NCBI GenBank assembly: GCA_963514095.1
Contig: OY741287.1
Location: 12,048,944-12,112,943 of the forward strand
Source: Eutrigla gurnardus
Taxonomy: Eukaryota > Chordata > Actinopteri > Perciformes > Triglidae
DNA: 64,000 nt
Reading direction: 5' to 3'
Under the pieces are notes generated by a model. It had not been told where the DNA came from, searched no databases, and saw nothing but the letters and a program-made list of their open reading frames with translations. Each line of letters starts with the position of its first letter. Positions within the stretch are counted from its first letter, which is position 1. Below, piece by piece: positions 63,736 through 64,000 of this stretch. A program made the position numbers and the translations under genes.

Positions 63736-64000
63736 CTACTGTAGATTGGAGTCCAGTGACGCTCAGACCAGCTCTCTCAGTCTCCTCACCCTAGGTTGGC
63801 TGGTCCACCCTTTTCAATCTCAGAGCATGATGTCAGAAGGCTGCTCCACCGTCAAAACATCAGGAAAGCGGCAGGGTGCTTACCAGCTGGTGAGGTGGTG
63901 CCAAGAGAACAACCTCATCATCAATACATCTACAAGCAAAGAGCTGATGGTTGACCTCAGAAAGAAGGCAGCCCAACACCTCCCCCTCTCCATCTATGGC
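63736..64000 (+). mobile_element. CR1/Rex-like LINE RT fragment, cut by the window edge
   Basis: Near 63880-63970 the plus strand reads Arg-Trp-Cys-Gln-Glu-Asn-Asn-Leu-Ile-Ile-Asn and Lys-Glu-Leu-Met-Val-Asp-Leu-Arg-Lys-Lys, the segment just after the catalytic motif in CR1/Rex-type reverse transcriptases. Probably the continuation of the plus-strand LINE interrupted at 62826. Same clade as the fragment at 1-344. Confidence 0.65.

Overview
The window is animal DNA and almost certainly a teleost fish. The evidence is the dense mix of hAT, PIF/Harbinger, piggyBac-like, L2 and CR1/Rex-like elements, the abundant microsatellites, GT-AG introns, and a UBE3A-like last exon. There is no operon structure, CRISPR array or other prokaryotic feature. 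No tool was run; family names come from motif recognition, and splice sites were placed by eye.

The centrepiece is one large receptor gene on the minus strand, running from a signal-peptide exon at 39494 to a stop codon at 509. I placed 18 exons that join in phase (4512 coding bases, 1503 residues predicted). Order: signal peptide; an 11-codon linker; then 13 scavenger receptor cysteine-rich (SRCR) domains in strict alternation, seven 6-cysteine 'B' domains and six 8-cysteine 'A' domains, beginning and ending with B; then one Ig-like domain, one membrane helix and a 39-residue tail with a Tyr-Tyr-Asn-Leu motif. This is the layout of a leukocyte-type pattern receptor (CD163/WC1/DMBT1-like). 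The six A domains are identical in protein. The seven B domains differ mainly at a few codons, nearly all by amino-acid-changing substitutions, at the position of the missing second cysteine, next to the fifth cysteine and near the missing seventh. This pattern suggests diversification of ligand-binding surfaces on a homogenised scaffold.

Layout: 1-344 is the 3' end of a LINE. 509-1698 holds the tail, membrane and Ig exons. 2247-29973 is the tandem SRCR array: three units with one spacer type (with Harbinger and hAT copies), then three whose spacer carries a TA-flanked inverted-repeat element, one copy of which is swollen to 6 kb by nested hATs. 29974-39451 is mostly the large first intron, with a 35-bp minisatellite, a 1.1-kb hAT, an LTR with primer-binding site and other repeats. 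39495-52382 is intergenic and repeat-rich. 52383-52503 is a UBE3A-like terminal exon on the minus strand whose upstream exons I cannot find. 53617-64000 is repeat territory: a copy of the 41671-44108 segment, a nearly full-length but broken L2 LINE (about 55840-59350), a SINE inside a hAT, and overlapping CR1/Rex-like and L2-like LINE pieces.
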